The position numbers and the translations under genes are program-made. A DNA stretch of 48,769 bases from Bacillus sp. MM2020_4 (GTDB taxonomy: Bacteria; Bacillota; Bacilli; Bacillales; Cytobacillaceae), in the NCBI RefSeq assembly GCF_011250555.1, contig NZ_JAANMZ010000034.1, positions 1 to 48,769 on the forward strand. The letters run 5' to 3'. The notes under the pieces were generated by a model. It did not search any database and was not told the DNA's origin. It saw only the letters and a list, made by a program, of their open reading frames with translations. This document shows positions 33,877 to 42,435 of this stretch, piece by piece (within the stretch, counting starts at the first letter, position 1; each line of letters begins with the position of its first letter).

Positions 33877-34263
33877 ATGAAATTAAAAAGGATCCACCAT
33901 ATCGCTGTTATTTGTTCAGATTATCAAAAATCAAAGGATTTTTATGTGCGGGTTCTTGGTTTGACACCTGTACAGGAGGTCTACCGAAAGGAAAGGAACT
34001 CGTATAAACTTGATTTGGCAGTGGATGGGCTTTATCAAATTGAGTTGTTTTCGTTCCCGGACCCACCGGTACGGCCAAGCTATCCGGAAGCTGCTGGGTT
34101 AAGACACATTGCCTTTGAGGTGGAAAATATGGAAGAAGCTGTACGTGATTTAACAAGGCACGATGTTACCGTCGAAGAAATCCGGATAGATTCCTTAACA
34201 GGCAAAAAGTTTACCTTCTTTGCCGATCCAGATGGGCTTCCGATCGAGCTGTACGAGCGTTGA
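33877..34263 (+). CDS. gloA2: VOC-family protein, glyoxalase-like
   Basis: This 128-aa protein is of the vicinal-oxygen-chelate family, like B. subtilis YwkD. The two half-folds show metal ligand candidates in RIHHIAVICSDYQKSKDFY and IELFSF, LRHIAFEVENMEEA, and PDGLPIELYE. I take the ATG at 33877 with AAGGGAAG upstream. Family members bind a divalent metal and act on lactoylglutathione-like or other small substrates; no substrate can be assigned here. Confidence 0.85.
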   Translation: MKLKRIHHIAVICSDYQKSKDFYVRVLGLTPVQEVYRKERNSYKLDLAVDGLYQIELFSFPDPPVRPSYPEAAGLRHIAFEVENMEEAVRDLTRHDVTVEEIRIDSLTGKKFTFFADPDGLPIELYER

Positions 34264-34282
34264 TAAGCGGAATGGAAGGACC

Positions 34283-34315
34283 AAAAGCAGGTTATCAATT
34301 TGATAGCCTGCTTTT
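34283..34315. terminator. Bidirectional terminator
   Basis: AAAAGCAGGTTATCAA (34283-34298) pairs with TTGATAGCCTGCTTTT (34300-34315) between convergent genes. Confidence 0.88.
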
Positions 34316-34329
34316 TATAGTAAACCTAT

Positions 34330-34818
34330 CTAAGGGATACCGTATTCAGCGGGTGACCATGTTCCATATCCCCCGACAGGTGGATAGGCTCCGGATCCAT
34401 AAATATTTGGACCCATCCCCTGATAACCGGGAGGGGAAGCAACAGGGTATCCATACCCTGCACCCGGTCCATAACCGTAAGGCCCCGCACTAGGTGGATA
34501 GCCACCATAACCAGGATATCCTCCAAAACCTCCATATCCTGCTGGGACGGATCCGTGTACGAGCCCAGATCCTAAATACCCTAACCCCAGCCCGAGCATG
34601 CCGGCACCCAACGCCCCCAGACCCGAATGAGCAGCGTGCTGATCGCCAGAGTGTTGATGCCCCCCGTGATAATGATGATTCTCATGGTGATGGTACGGAA
34701 CCTGGTGATGTGATTGCCCTCCGTGGTGGTGCTGATTTCCCTGATGATAATGTCCGCCAGTGTGGTGTTGGTTTACTCCGTGATGGTGCTCAACAGGCAT
34801 TCTATAAGGATAATACAT
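34330..34818 (-). CDS. His-rich/Gly-Tyr-rich low-complexity protein
   Basis: This 162-aa protein has two unlike halves: residues 9-65 are about 40 percent His (HHHG, HHHENHHYHGG), and the rest is Gly/Tyr/Pro-rich with a short hydrophobic stretch (LGALGAGMLGLGLGYLG). GAGGAG precedes the ATG at complement 34818. I do not recognise a named family. The composition suggests metal binding and self-association as in some spore-coat or surface proteins; that is a guess from composition only. Confidence 0.65.
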   Translation of the reverse strand: MYYPYRMPVEHHHGVNQHHTGGHYHQGNQHHHGGQSHHQVPYHHHENHHYHGGHQHSGDQHAAHSGLGALGAGMLGLGLGYLGSGLVHGSVPAGYGGFGGYPGYGGYPPSAGPYGYGPGAGYGYPVASPPGYQGMGPNIYGSGAYPPVGGYGTWSPAEYGIP

Positions 34819-35111
34819 GTAAAACTCCTCTCTCCTCTTTATTACTCGAGTTTTCTTATATACCTTTATTAGCCTATGAAATACATTTAATTCCTCTTGG
34901 GCGTGGATCATAATTCGAATAAAAATACGTCTTAAGTCTTAGATTTCTTTCCGTTTGTGGTCTATGGCAGGCAGGAGTTTTTTCGTGTATTGTGGAAGTA
35001 GTAACTGGAAATAACTTTCTTTTGATACGGATATTTTCAAAAGAAGTGAAACATTCATTTCCCTTCATTCGTATGAATATAAAGGATTATTAAGTCAGGA
35101 GTCGATTTATT

Positions 35112-35768
35112 ATGAACCCGATTTTGTCATTTCTGCTTCGCACATTTGTGGCTGTCCCGATAACCGTATGTACATGGCTAATTTGCTTTTTTCCTATTGG
35201 ACTCACTTTCTGGTCATCAACTGCTTTTGCAATCCTTGGAGGGGTCCTTACCCATCTGATCCTATCGTTGTTCATGAACATCAGCTATTTAAAAAAGCAT
35301 CAGCTTTCACGGAAAGAATACCGCTATATTAGGAAAAATTTAGCCGAAGCAAAACAGAAAATCAGGCGCTTAAATAAAAGTATTTTCAAGATCCGGGATA
35401 TTTCATCTGTTAAACAAAGAATTGACATTCATAGAATTACAAAAAAAATACACAAGATGACAACAAAAGAACCGAAGCGTTTTTACAAGGCGGAGGAGTT
35501 TTATTTTTCCCATTTGGATTCAATTGTTGAACTAACAGAAAAATATACCTTCCTCTCCTCGCAACCGAAGCAGAATAGCGAGATAGGGCAGTCCCTTATT
35601 GAAACACGTAGAACATTAAATGAACTCTCAAGGGTGTTGGAAGAAGATTTATATCAGGTCATTTCGAATGATATCGATACCTTAAACTTTGAAATTGATG
35701 TCGCAAAGCATTCTATCAAGAAAAACAAAGATTCCAAATTCCCTGAAGAAAATAGGTGGCTAAAATGA
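35112..35768 (+). CDS. xpaC: XpaC-like membrane protein
   Basis: This 218-aa protein has two N-terminal membrane segments (residues 1-58) and a long basic helical region with coiled-coil character. It matches XpaC (5-bromo-4-chloroindolyl phosphate hydrolysis family) in layout, and is followed by yaaN with a 4-bp overlap as in B. subtilis. The biochemical function is not known. An AGGAG site supports the ATG. Confidence 0.85.
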   Translation: MNPILSFLLRTFVAVPITVCTWLICFFPIGLTFWSSTAFAILGGVLTHLILSLFMNISYLKKHQLSRKEYRYIRKNLAEAKQKIRRLNKSIFKIRDISSVKQRIDIHRITKKIHKMTTKEPKRFYKAEEFYFSHLDSIVELTEKYTFLSSQPKQNSEIGQSLIETRRTLNELSRVLEEDLYQVISNDIDTLNFEIDVAKHSIKKNKDSKFPEENRWLK

Positions 35769-36949
35769 GTGAAAACAATCCAATCGATCTTACTAAATCT
35801 GGAAATTTATTAGATGATATTCTGGCCGATCCATTTGGTGATAAGCAGGAATTGACCCAAAACCCGGCACCGCAAACACAAGCGAATGAAGTGAAACCGG
35901 TCAAGTTAATTGACGTCATACCAGAGGAAAATCGGGCGAAGGCCTATCAGCTGGCGGAACAAATCGATCCGGCCAACCATCAAGCGATGATTCTTTACGG
36001 CACCCAAGCACAAGGAAAGTTGCTTTCCTTTTCCCATGCCATGCTTGAGCATGTTCAGAAACAGGATGTGGGTGAAATTGGAGAAATCATTAGTGACTTA
36101 ATGAAGAGGCTTGATGAGGTCAATCCGGATGAACTAAAGGATGGGAAGCCATCCTTATTTGCTCGTATGTTTGGAAAAATTTCCGGCACCCTTCAAGAAG
36201 TGCTATCCAAATACCAGAAAACAGGGGCGCAAATTGACCGGATTAGTGTGAAACTTGATCGCAGTAAAAATGTCCTTTTATCCGATATAAAATTGCTTGA
36301 ACAGCTTTATGAAACGAATAAAGAATATTTTCATGCTCTGAATATTTATATCGCCGCCGGTGAAATCAAACTGGAAGAAATGCAAACCAAAACAATTCCA
36401 CAGTTAAAAATAGCAGCGGAGGCAGCCAATGACCAAATGAAATTTCAAGAAGTCAACGATATGATTCAGTTCGCAGACCGTTTAGATAAGCGTCTGCATG
36501 ATTTGAAATTAAGCCGTGAAATCACGATTCAAAGTGCGCCGCAAATTCGCTTAATCCAAAACACAAACCAGGCACTTGTGGAAAAAATCCAATCATCGAT
36601 CATGACGGCCATTCCCCTATGGAAAAATCAGGTGGCGATTGCGTTGACACTGATTCGCCAGCGTCATGCGGTGGAGGCGCAAAAGCAGGTGTCGAAAACC
36701 ACCAATGAGCTTCTCTTGAAAAATGCTGAAATGCTAAAGACCAATACGATTGAAACGGCAAAAGAAAACGAGCGCGGTTTAGTGGATATTGAAACATTAA
36801 AGAAAACCCAGGAAAGCTTGATCACAACACTCGAAGAAACCATGCGAATCCAAGAGGAAGGCCGCCACAAGCGCCGTCTTGCCGAACAAGAACTTGCTAA
36901 CATGGAAAACGACTTACGTCTGAAATTACTTGAAATTAAAGGGAAATAA
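35765..36949 (+). CDS. yaaN: TelA/YaaN-family toxic anion resistance protein
   Basis: This 394-aa, mostly helical protein is of the TelA family, linked to tellurite and bacteriocin tolerance. Conserved parts include [49 protein letters not shown] and [25 protein letters not shown]. The ATG overlaps the xpaC stop (ATGA at 35765-35768), so the two are translated together; AGGTGG precedes it. The mechanism is unknown. Confidence 0.9.
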   Translation: MSENNPIDLTKSGNLLDDILADPFGDKQELTQNPAPQTQANEVKPVKLIDVIPEENRAKAYQLAEQIDPANHQAMILYGTQAQGKLLSFSHAMLEHVQKQDVGEIGEIISDLMKRLDEVNPDELKDGKPSLFARMFGKISGTLQEVLSKYQKTGAQIDRISVKLDRSKNVLLSDIKLLEQLYETNKEYFHALNIYIAAGEIKLEEMQTKTIPQLKIAAEAANDQMKFQEVNDMIQFADRLDKRLHDLKLSREITIQSAPQIRLIQNTNQALVEKIQSSIMTAIPLWKNQVAIALTLIRQRHAVEAQKQVSKTTNELLLKNAEMLKTNTIETAKENERGLVDIETLKKTQESLITTLEETMRIQEEGRHKRRLAEQELANMENDLRLKLLEIKGK

Positions 36950-36950
36950 G

Positions 36951-37004
36951 AAAAAGGGCCTTCACTCGCTGCCTAGTACAAGCTGCAAGTGGAGGCTCCT
37001 TTTT
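36951..37004 (+). terminator. Terminator after yaaN
   Basis: AAAAAGGGCCTTCACTCGC-type arm (from 36951) pairs imperfectly with GCAAGTGGAGGCTCCTTTTT (to about 37003). Confidence 0.75.
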
Positions 37005-37038
37005 ATGTGTCTATTCCACGCGGACAGTGTCCACAAAG

Positions 37039-37051
37039 GGTGTCAGGCACC
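37039..37051 (+). repeat. REP-like 13-mer overlapping a stop codon
   Basis: GGTGTCAGGCACC; its complement supplies the TGA stop of the M15 peptidase gene (complement 37043-37045). Confidence 0.7.
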
Positions 37052-37831
37052 GTTATTTACTGGCGCGGTATTGTAGTATTCTTCGAGTGTGATGCCGCGG
37101 TCCATGATTTTTTTGGCGATCGTTTTGCCGACGTAACGGAGGTGCCAGGGTTCGTATTGGTACCCGGTAATTTGCTCTTTTCCTTTTGGATAGCGGATGA
37201 TGAATCCATAATCAGCGGCATGTTTCTGTAGCCAGTCCGCCTCGGGAGTTCCCTTGAAGCAATCCTCGGCCGCACATTTTCCATTGCCACCCGTTACATC
37301 AATGGCGAGGCCTGTTTCATGCTCGCTTGTACCAGGAACAGCACTATAGGTCATAGCAGCCTCGTACCCATCTACATTAACGTAGTGATTAAATAAGGAG
37401 GTTTGTTCACTATGGGAGCGGTATGCCGAGACACCCAGCAGGCTTATACCATCCTGTTTAGCCGCAGTAAATAACATTTCGATAGCAGTTGCGGCCTTAG
37501 CACGCATTTTCCGCTTTTCTAATTTCTCTGCAAAAATAAATTGGATATCGGGATCAACCAAATCACTGGGATTGTAATCATCAGGAAGCATATGATGCTT
37601 GTTGACAAGAACAGGGATCATTTCCGGCGTAGTAACAATCTGAACACCCGAATCTGTCTGCCTACCATCCTTATTTTTGTTTGACTCAGCTGTTGAAGAA
37701 TGATCTGCGGGGACAGGCGGCAGATTTGCCTCACTACTATCCTTTTTCGCCGAATGATTTTTCCAGGAGCATCCTGATAAAGAAAGTGTAATCACAAGAA
37801 GACAAATATTGAATCTAGTTAATTTTGGCAT
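37043..37831 (-). CDS. M15-family carboxypeptidase lipoprotein
   Basis: This 262-aa lipoprotein has a signal peptide with lipobox LSGC near residue 21, a Ser/Lys-rich linker and a VanY/LdcB-type peptidase domain. Zinc ligands are read in TSEHETGLAIDV (His and Asp) and EPWHLRYVG (His), with SAYRSHSEQ as another family block. It should trim D-Ala or the tetrapeptide end of peptidoglycan stems outside the membrane. The stop codon is part of a REP-like repeat, so the last residues (PVNNGA) may be foreign to the original gene. Confidence 0.9.
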   Translation of the reverse strand: MPKLTRFNICLLVITLSLSGCSWKNHSAKKDSSEANLPPVPADHSSTAESNKNKDGRQTDSGVQIVTTPEMIPVLVNKHHMLPDDYNPSDLVDPDIQFIFAEKLEKRKMRAKAATAIEMLFTAAKQDGISLLGVSAYRSHSEQTSLFNHYVNVDGYEAAMTYSAVPGTSEHETGLAIDVTGGNGKCAAEDCFKGTPEADWLQKHAADYGFIIRYPKGKEQITGYQYEPWHLRYVGKTIAKKIMDRGITLEEYYNTAPVNNGA

Positions 37832-38024
37832 GATAATCGTCCTTTTAAAAGAAAACTCACTTCATTATATATCATTGACACGATCTATGGCTTTAAAACA
37901 GCCTTAGGAAAAATAAACCAACCTCCCTATTACATTCCTAAACTTACTAAATAGTTTGACTTATTAGGTCTATTGTCCCTTTACTTTTAAATGGCGACTG
38001 CATTATAGTTTTTATAAACACATA
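37832..38024. other. Gap upstream of riboswitch
   Basis: AT-rich DNA with a possible weak promoter for the riboswitch transcript: TTACTT (37981-37986), 17 bp, TATAGT (38004-38009). Confidence 0.4.
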
Positions 38025-38120
38025 AATCGTACGAAACGGCAAAACCATTGAAAGATGGTGACGCAAAACTATTAGGGGCTAATGTTTAACGACGATGCTT
38101 GCCAGTTACCGAACACGACT
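38025..38120 (+). ncRNA. Cyclic di-GMP-I (GEMM-I) riboswitch
   Basis: The stretch has the GEMM-I order of conserved pieces: ACGAAACGGCAAAACC, a hairpin ACCATT-GAAA-GATGGT with GNRA loop, the invariant GACGCAAAA, and the 3' arm GCCAGTTACCGA. It is on the plus strand, 48 bp ahead of a small ORF. No clear terminator lies between, so it may act on ribosome access (GGAGGAGG at about 38153-38160). Confidence 0.85.
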
Positions 38121-38167
38121 AACTACTCCTGCGATTTATGTAAACCAACAATGGAGGAGGTTTTCAT

Positions 38168-38332
38168 GTGTTGAAATTATTTATGCTGGGTAAATATTAT
38201 TATCATCTATTCCAGCACCGTCACCATGAATTACTGCAGCAAGATTGCCTGGATGATGCATTAAGAATGAAGTTAAAGGTGAAAGCGACGTATCATAATA
38301 GTAAAGCGTTTGAAATGGGTCTGAGAATGTAA
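38168..38332 (+). CDS. 54-aa protein under c-di-GMP riboswitch
   Basis: A short ORF starts at GTG 38168 (or the TTG next to it) with GGAGGAGG 8 bp upstream and encodes 54 residues: LGKYYYHLFQHRHHELL, then DDALRMKLKVKATYHNSKAF. It is rich in His, Tyr and Lys, with an amphipathic helical look and no membrane segment. I do not recognise a family. Its place right behind a c-di-GMP riboswitch and before a terminator shows it is the regulated gene. It could link c-di-GMP to motility, sporulation or matrix, but nothing in the sequence decides this. Confidence 0.75.
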   Translation: MLKLFMLGKYYYHLFQHRHHELLQQDCLDDALRMKLKVKATYHNSKAFEMGLRM

Positions 38333-38358
38333 GGGCTTCTGGAATATTTAATCACAAC

Positions 38359-38390
38359 AAAAAGTGTCGGGGTTTTTCACCCGACACTTT
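38359..38390. terminator. Bidirectional terminator
   Basis: AAAAAGTGTCGGG pairs with CCCGACACTTT between the small ORF and the convergent NirK-like gene. Confidence 0.88.
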
Positions 38391-38406
38391 CATTTTGATT
38401 TGAAAA

Positions 38407-39459
38407 TTAATGTGACATTACCATACTACCATCATCATGGCCATCTTTCGTGACTTTCAAGACGCCGTTGGCACCCTTTGTCGCATGGTTAAATTGGTGT
38501 GTAACAAATGGGTAACTGCCTTCCTTCGTGACAGTGAATTCAACCACTGCCCCGCCACTAGCTGGAAGCATTACTGTTTGCATGCCCTTCATATGGTTAA
38601 ACGGATTACCATCCATATAGACATCATCAAACATGGTGCCGACCACATGGAAGCTTGACACTTCATTTGGACCAACGTTCATCACATAGAATCTCACTTT
38701 GTCGCCAACTTTCGCTAGCAGCGGTTTGTCAACAAGCGCACCTACTGTTCCGTTTGTGTTAATATCCCCATCTTTTAAAGCCTTCGCTGAAAAAACAACA
38801 TATTTTGGTGTTCCATTTGTAAAATCATCTAAATTATTGTATTTGTACCATTCATTTTGCACGATGACAAATTCACGATCGACTTCGGAATCGGTCGGAT
38901 AGCCGGTAGTTGGTTTGACGATAATGGTCCCATGCATGCCGTTAGCAATGTGTGATAGCACTGGCTTTGTACCGCAATGATACATGAATACCCCTGGATT
39001 ATCAGCAGGATAGCTGAAAGAACCGGTATGGTCTGGCATTACATTCGCAAAATCTTCAGATGGTGCAGCATGTACAGCGTGAAAGTCCATGCTGTGTGGA
39101 ATGGATGGATCCATATTTTTTAAGGTAAAATTAATTTTATCGCCTTGGTTCACGACAATGACTGGCCCTGGGGCTTCGCCATTAAAGGTCCAGGCTTTAT
39201 ACATATCGCCTTTAGAAATTTCAATATCCGTGATTTGTGATGTCATTTCGATATTGACTTCATGCTCGCCGATTCTATCTATTTTTATGGGTGTTGGTTT
39301 TTGATTTAGATGCTCATGGGGTGCAATAACAGTTGAAGATGCATTCTTATTAGTCTGTGCCTTCACATCTTTTTCAATTGAAAGTTCCGCCTTACCACAA
39401 GCACTTAACACTACGACAGATGAAACAATAATTGCTGCAAACTTCGTGATCTTACCCAT
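38407..39459 (-). CDS. nirK: Copper nitrite reductase, NirK-like lipoprotein
   Basis: This 350-aa lipoprotein (lipobox LSAC, Cys21) has two cupredoxin domains. Type-1 and type-2 copper ligands can be read in order: PHSMDFHA (two His and the catalytic Asp), MYHCGTKPVLSHIANGM (His, Cys, His, Met), SSFHVVG (catalytic His), and FVTHQFNH (His). All the catalytic residues of NirK are present, so reduction of nitrite to nitric oxide outside the membrane is likely. I use the ATG at complement 39459, with GGGGGAG upstream. No nor or nos genes lie nearby, so downstream denitrification is not encoded here. Confidence 0.85.
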   Translation of the reverse strand: MGKITKFAAIIVSSVVVLSACGKAELSIEKDVKAQTNKNASSTVIAPHEHLNQKPTPIKIDRIGEHEVNIEMTSQITDIEISKGDMYKAWTFNGEAPGPVIVVNQGDKINFTLKNMDPSIPHSMDFHAVHAAPSEDFANVMPDHTGSFSYPADNPGVFMYHCGTKPVLSHIANGMHGTIIVKPTTGYPTDSEVDREFVIVQNEWYKYNNLDDFTNGTPKYVVFSAKALKDGDINTNGTVGALVDKPLLAKVGDKVRFYVMNVGPNEVSSFHVVGTMFDDVYMDGNPFNHMKGMQTVMLPASGGAVVEFTVTKEGSYPFVTHQFNHATKGANGVLKVTKDGHDDGSMVMSH

Positions 39460-39669
39460 TGATAATCTCCCCCAGTTACTCCTTTTTTTCATTCCTTACT
39501 ACACCTTCATTTTAACTTCTCTAGTGATTGCTCTAGTGATTTAGGTCACTGAAAATGGGGTGGATAGTGAACAGTTTGTGAACAAGTGAGCAAGACAATA
39601 TTAACAACGTGTTAATACTAAATAATGACATACCAGTTGGGTATTCTACTAGGAAAGGGAGGTTATTTT

Positions 39670-39816
39670 TTGAAAAATAGGGTCGACGGAACGAGCGAAG
39701 GATTGAATCAACTATTCGAGATTATTAACGCAAAAGGGGATGAAGGGGAATTAAAGGAGATTGTGGAAAAAGGAAGGCCTATCTCCGAAACAGAGGAGTC
39801 TGGTATTCCGGATTAG
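39670..39816 (+). CDS. Possible 48-aa acidic protein
   Basis: A short ORF starts with TTG behind AAAGGGAGG and encodes a 48-residue acidic peptide (NRVDGTSEGLNQLFEII, GDEGELKEIVEKGRPISE). The good ribosome binding site and helix-like composition support translation; no family is recognised. Confidence 0.4.
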   Translation: MKNRVDGTSEGLNQLFEIINAKGDEGELKEIVEKGRPISETEESGIPD

Positions 39817-39890
39817 ACAAGGGGAAAAGGGTGGACTTAGAATATGTTTCTAGGTCCTCTTGTGAGTTATCCTCAGAAATGGTAATAATT

Positions 39891-40086
39891 TGTGGACAAA
39901 GCAACCAATAATGTAGATAACTTTTTGAAAATTGTGGATAAAAATACGAACAATGTGGATAGATATCTCTATTTGTAACAATCGTGAATAAGGAATAAAA
40001 ACATGTTGATAAATTTGTGTATAACATTAAATCTTTGTTGATAACTGCTGATTGATTGTGGGTATTTCCTTAAAATCTGTGGATAA
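39891..40086 (+). repeat. Phased array of DnaA-box-like 9-mers
   Basis: Variants of TGTGGATAA (complement of the DnaA box TTATCCACA) start at 39891, 39912, 39933, 39954, 39983, 40004, 40016, 40036, 40057 and 40078. Those at 39933 and 40078 are perfect, 40016 fits the TTATNCACA form, and most others have one mismatch. All have the same orientation, with repeated 20-21 bp steps, two helical turns. The array fills the 470-bp gap before the NagZ-type gene. Confidence 0.65.
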
Positions 40087-40286
40087 TACAAAATTGAAAG
40101 AAAAGACCAAAAATAATGCGAATGATCCTCGCCTTTATACCTAATAAAACAAGAGGAATAGGCTTGTATAGGACATAGGTGGTATAGACGACTATACAGA
40201 CCCCCATATATGATTAAATCAATATGTAAGCGCAATCATAGTTTTATACATAAATCAGCGCCTGCATCTATGGAGGAGGAGAAACG

Positions 40287-42350
40287 ATGCGAAAATTTTT
40301 CAGGACGTGTATGACCTCATTTCTTGCATTTGCCTTATTGTTAACGGGGATTCCATTTGCAGGGGCTGCGGCGGCTTCGGGGATTAAGGACCTAGTGATT
40401 GACCTTAACGTTCCGCAAGTAACAAGGGACGTGAAGGACAACAAAATTCAATTAAATGCCCTTCATGTGTACGAAGATGGCCGCTTTATGCTGGCATCTG
40501 AAAATCTGACTTGGAAATCTTCCAATAAGAATGTGGCCGCTGTCAAAGATGGCGAGGTTACCCTCTCAGGGCACAATGGCAAAACCTTCATCTCTGTTAG
40601 TGATGGCAGCTTCACCGATCGGATGGCGATTCAATTCAAAGGTAATCAAGGAGAAATCCTCATGGAAAAAGAAAAGGGATCACGCTATGATCTGATCGGA
40701 GATGCCATCCAACAGATGACGATGGAAGAAAAGGTTGGACAAATGCTGATGCCGGATTTCCGTACTTGGAAGGGGCAAAATGTAACGGAAATGAATGCTG
40801 AAATTTCTGCGCTTGTTAAAAAGTATCATCTCGGCGGTGTCATTCTTTTTCGTGAAAACACCGTAACGGCTGCGCAAACAACGAAGCTCGTGTCGGCTTA
40901 TCAGGATGCGGCAGAAAAATATGGCTTGTTAATTTCAGTTGACCAAGAGGGCGGGATTGTAACTCGCCTGCAGTTCGGAACCGATTTTCCTGGGAACATG
41001 GCGCTTGGCGCCTCAAGATCTGAAGAACTGGCTGAAAAAGTGGGCAGGGCGATTGGCGAGGAACTTGACGCGGTCGGGATTAATATGAACTTTGGACCTG
41101 TTCTCGATGTAAATAATAACCCCGATAATCCGGTGATTGGCGTTCGGTCATTTGGCGAGGATCCTGAGCTTGTTGCCAAGATGGGGAATGCCTATATTAA
41201 AGGTCTGCATGAAACGGGAACGGCTGCAACAGCCAAGCATTTTCCAGGTCATGGCGATACCGCAACGGATTCACATTTAGGTCTGCCAGAGGTTCCGCAT
41301 GATATTGACCGCTTGAAAAAGGTAGAATTGTACCCTTTCCAACAGGCGATGGATGCCGGAATTGATGCAGTGATGTCGGCCCACGTTACTTTCCCGAAAA
41401 TCGACCGCACGAAAGCTATTTCAAAAAAGGATGGCACGGAAATTGCTATTCCCGGGACCCTATCACACAAGGTGTTAACCGGTTTAATGCGTGAAGAGAT
41501 GGGCTTTAAGGGTGTTATTGTGACCGATGCGATGAATATGCAAGCCATCGCCGACCATTTTGGTCCCGTCGATGCCGCGGTTCGTGCCGTAAAAGCGGGA
41601 ACGGATATTGTGTTAATGCCGGTAGGACTTGAATCCGTGGCAAATGGTCTTTATGATGCCGTTAACTCCGGGGATATCCCCGAGGAAAGACTCGACCAAT
41701 CGGTAGAACGGATCTTAACATTGAAATTAAATCGGGGAATTGTGAAGGCTGAAGTGGAAAAGAGCCTTGATGAAAAGGTTGCCAATGCCAAGAAAGTGGC
41801 GAGATCTGCGGAACATTTGCAGGTAGAAAAAGAAGCGGCGGCAAAATCGATTACGCTTGTGAAAAATAACGGCGTCCTTCCTTTAAAGGCTACCGCCGAG
41901 GATAAAATGGTTGTCGTCGGATCCAGCGCTTCGGTGATCACGGCCGAGGTCAAAAAGCACCATCCAAATGTTACCGTGATCGATACAGCAGCACCGCTTT
42001 CGGCTGCCAATTTAGCCATCGCCAAAACAGCAAAATATATCATAGTTGGGACAAATACCTCTACGGTAAGCGGCAGATTGCCCTCAGCCAATTTAATGAA
42101 GCTGGCCAATCAGATGATGGAGCAGACGGACGCTGCCGTGATTGCTGTGGGGCTTCGTAATCCATACGACATGATGGCGTACCCTAATGTAGATGCGTAT
42201 TTGACCCAGTATGGCACGAAAGATGTAAGCTTTGAGGCTGCAGTGAACACGATCTTTGCTGTAAATCAGCCAACCGGCAAACTTCCAGTTACAATTTACA
42301 ACCAGGACGGCAGCGTCATATACGGGTTTGGCCACGGGTTAGGGTACTGA
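40287..42350 (+). CDS. nagZ: Secreted GH3 beta-N-acetylhexosaminidase
   Basis: This 687-aa protein has a signal peptide (residues 1-26). An N-terminal segment with a Big-like look (WKSSNKNVAAVKDGEVTLSG) is followed by a GH3 catalytic domain with TAATAKHFPGHGDTATDSHLGLP (acid/base His and the KH motif) and the Asp nucleophile in GVIVTDAMNMQAI, and a C-terminal GH3_C-like domain. This matches B. subtilis NagZ (YbbD), which removes N-acetylglucosamine from muropeptides outside the cell, with an extra N-terminal domain. GGAGGAGGA supports the ATG. Confidence 0.9.
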   Translation: MRKFFRTCMTSFLAFALLLTGIPFAGAAAASGIKDLVIDLNVPQVTRDVKDNKIQLNALHVYEDGRFMLASENLTWKSSNKNVAAVKDGEVTLSGHNGKTFISVSDGSFTDRMAIQFKGNQGEILMEKEKGSRYDLIGDAIQQMTMEEKVGQMLMPDFRTWKGQNVTEMNAEISALVKKYHLGGVILFRENTVTAAQTTKLVSAYQDAAEKYGLLISVDQEGGIVTRLQFGTDFPGNMALGASRSEELAEKVGRAIGEELDAVGINMNFGPVLDVNNNPDNPVIGVRSFGEDPELVAKMGNAYIKGLHETGTAATAKHFPGHGDTATDSHLGLPEVPHDIDRLKKVELYPFQQAMDAGIDAVMSAHVTFPKIDRTKAISKKDGTEIAIPGTLSHKVLTGLMREEMGFKGVIVTDAMNMQAIADHFGPVDAAVRAVKAGTDIVLMPVGLESVANGLYDAVNSGDIPEERLDQSVERILTLKLNRGIVKAEVEKSLDEKVANAKKVARSAEHLQVEKEAAAKSITLVKNNGVLPLKATAEDKMVVVGSSASVITAEVKKHHPNVTVIDTAAPLSAANLAIAKTAKYIIVGTNTSTVSGRLPSANLMKLANQMMEQTDAAVIAVGLRNPYDMMAYPNVDAYLTQYGTKDVSFEAAVNTIFAVNQPTGKLPVTIYNQDGSVIYGFGHGLGY

Positions 42351-42371
42351 TTTTTAAAAAAATACCGTTTG

Positions 42372-42401
42372 AGAGACCTTCTGCATAGGAGGTCTCTTTT
42401 T
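42372..42401 (+). terminator. Terminator after nagZ
   Basis: AGAGACCT (42372-42379) pairs with AGGTCTCT (42390-42397), followed by TTTT. Confidence 0.85.
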
Positions 42402-42435
42402 ACGTGGTCGGGTCCCTGCTGAAAAATGTACTTCG

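Noticed and set aside
34494..34913. Plus-strand ORF opposite the His-rich gene
   Set aside because: It is the complement of a low-complexity His/Gly-rich gene with its own ribosome binding site on the other strand.
39891..40086. Chromosome replication origin
   Set aside because: No dnaA, dnaN or AT-rich unwinding element next to the boxes; the neighbours are nirK and nagZ. A DnaA-binding cluster is the more modest reading.
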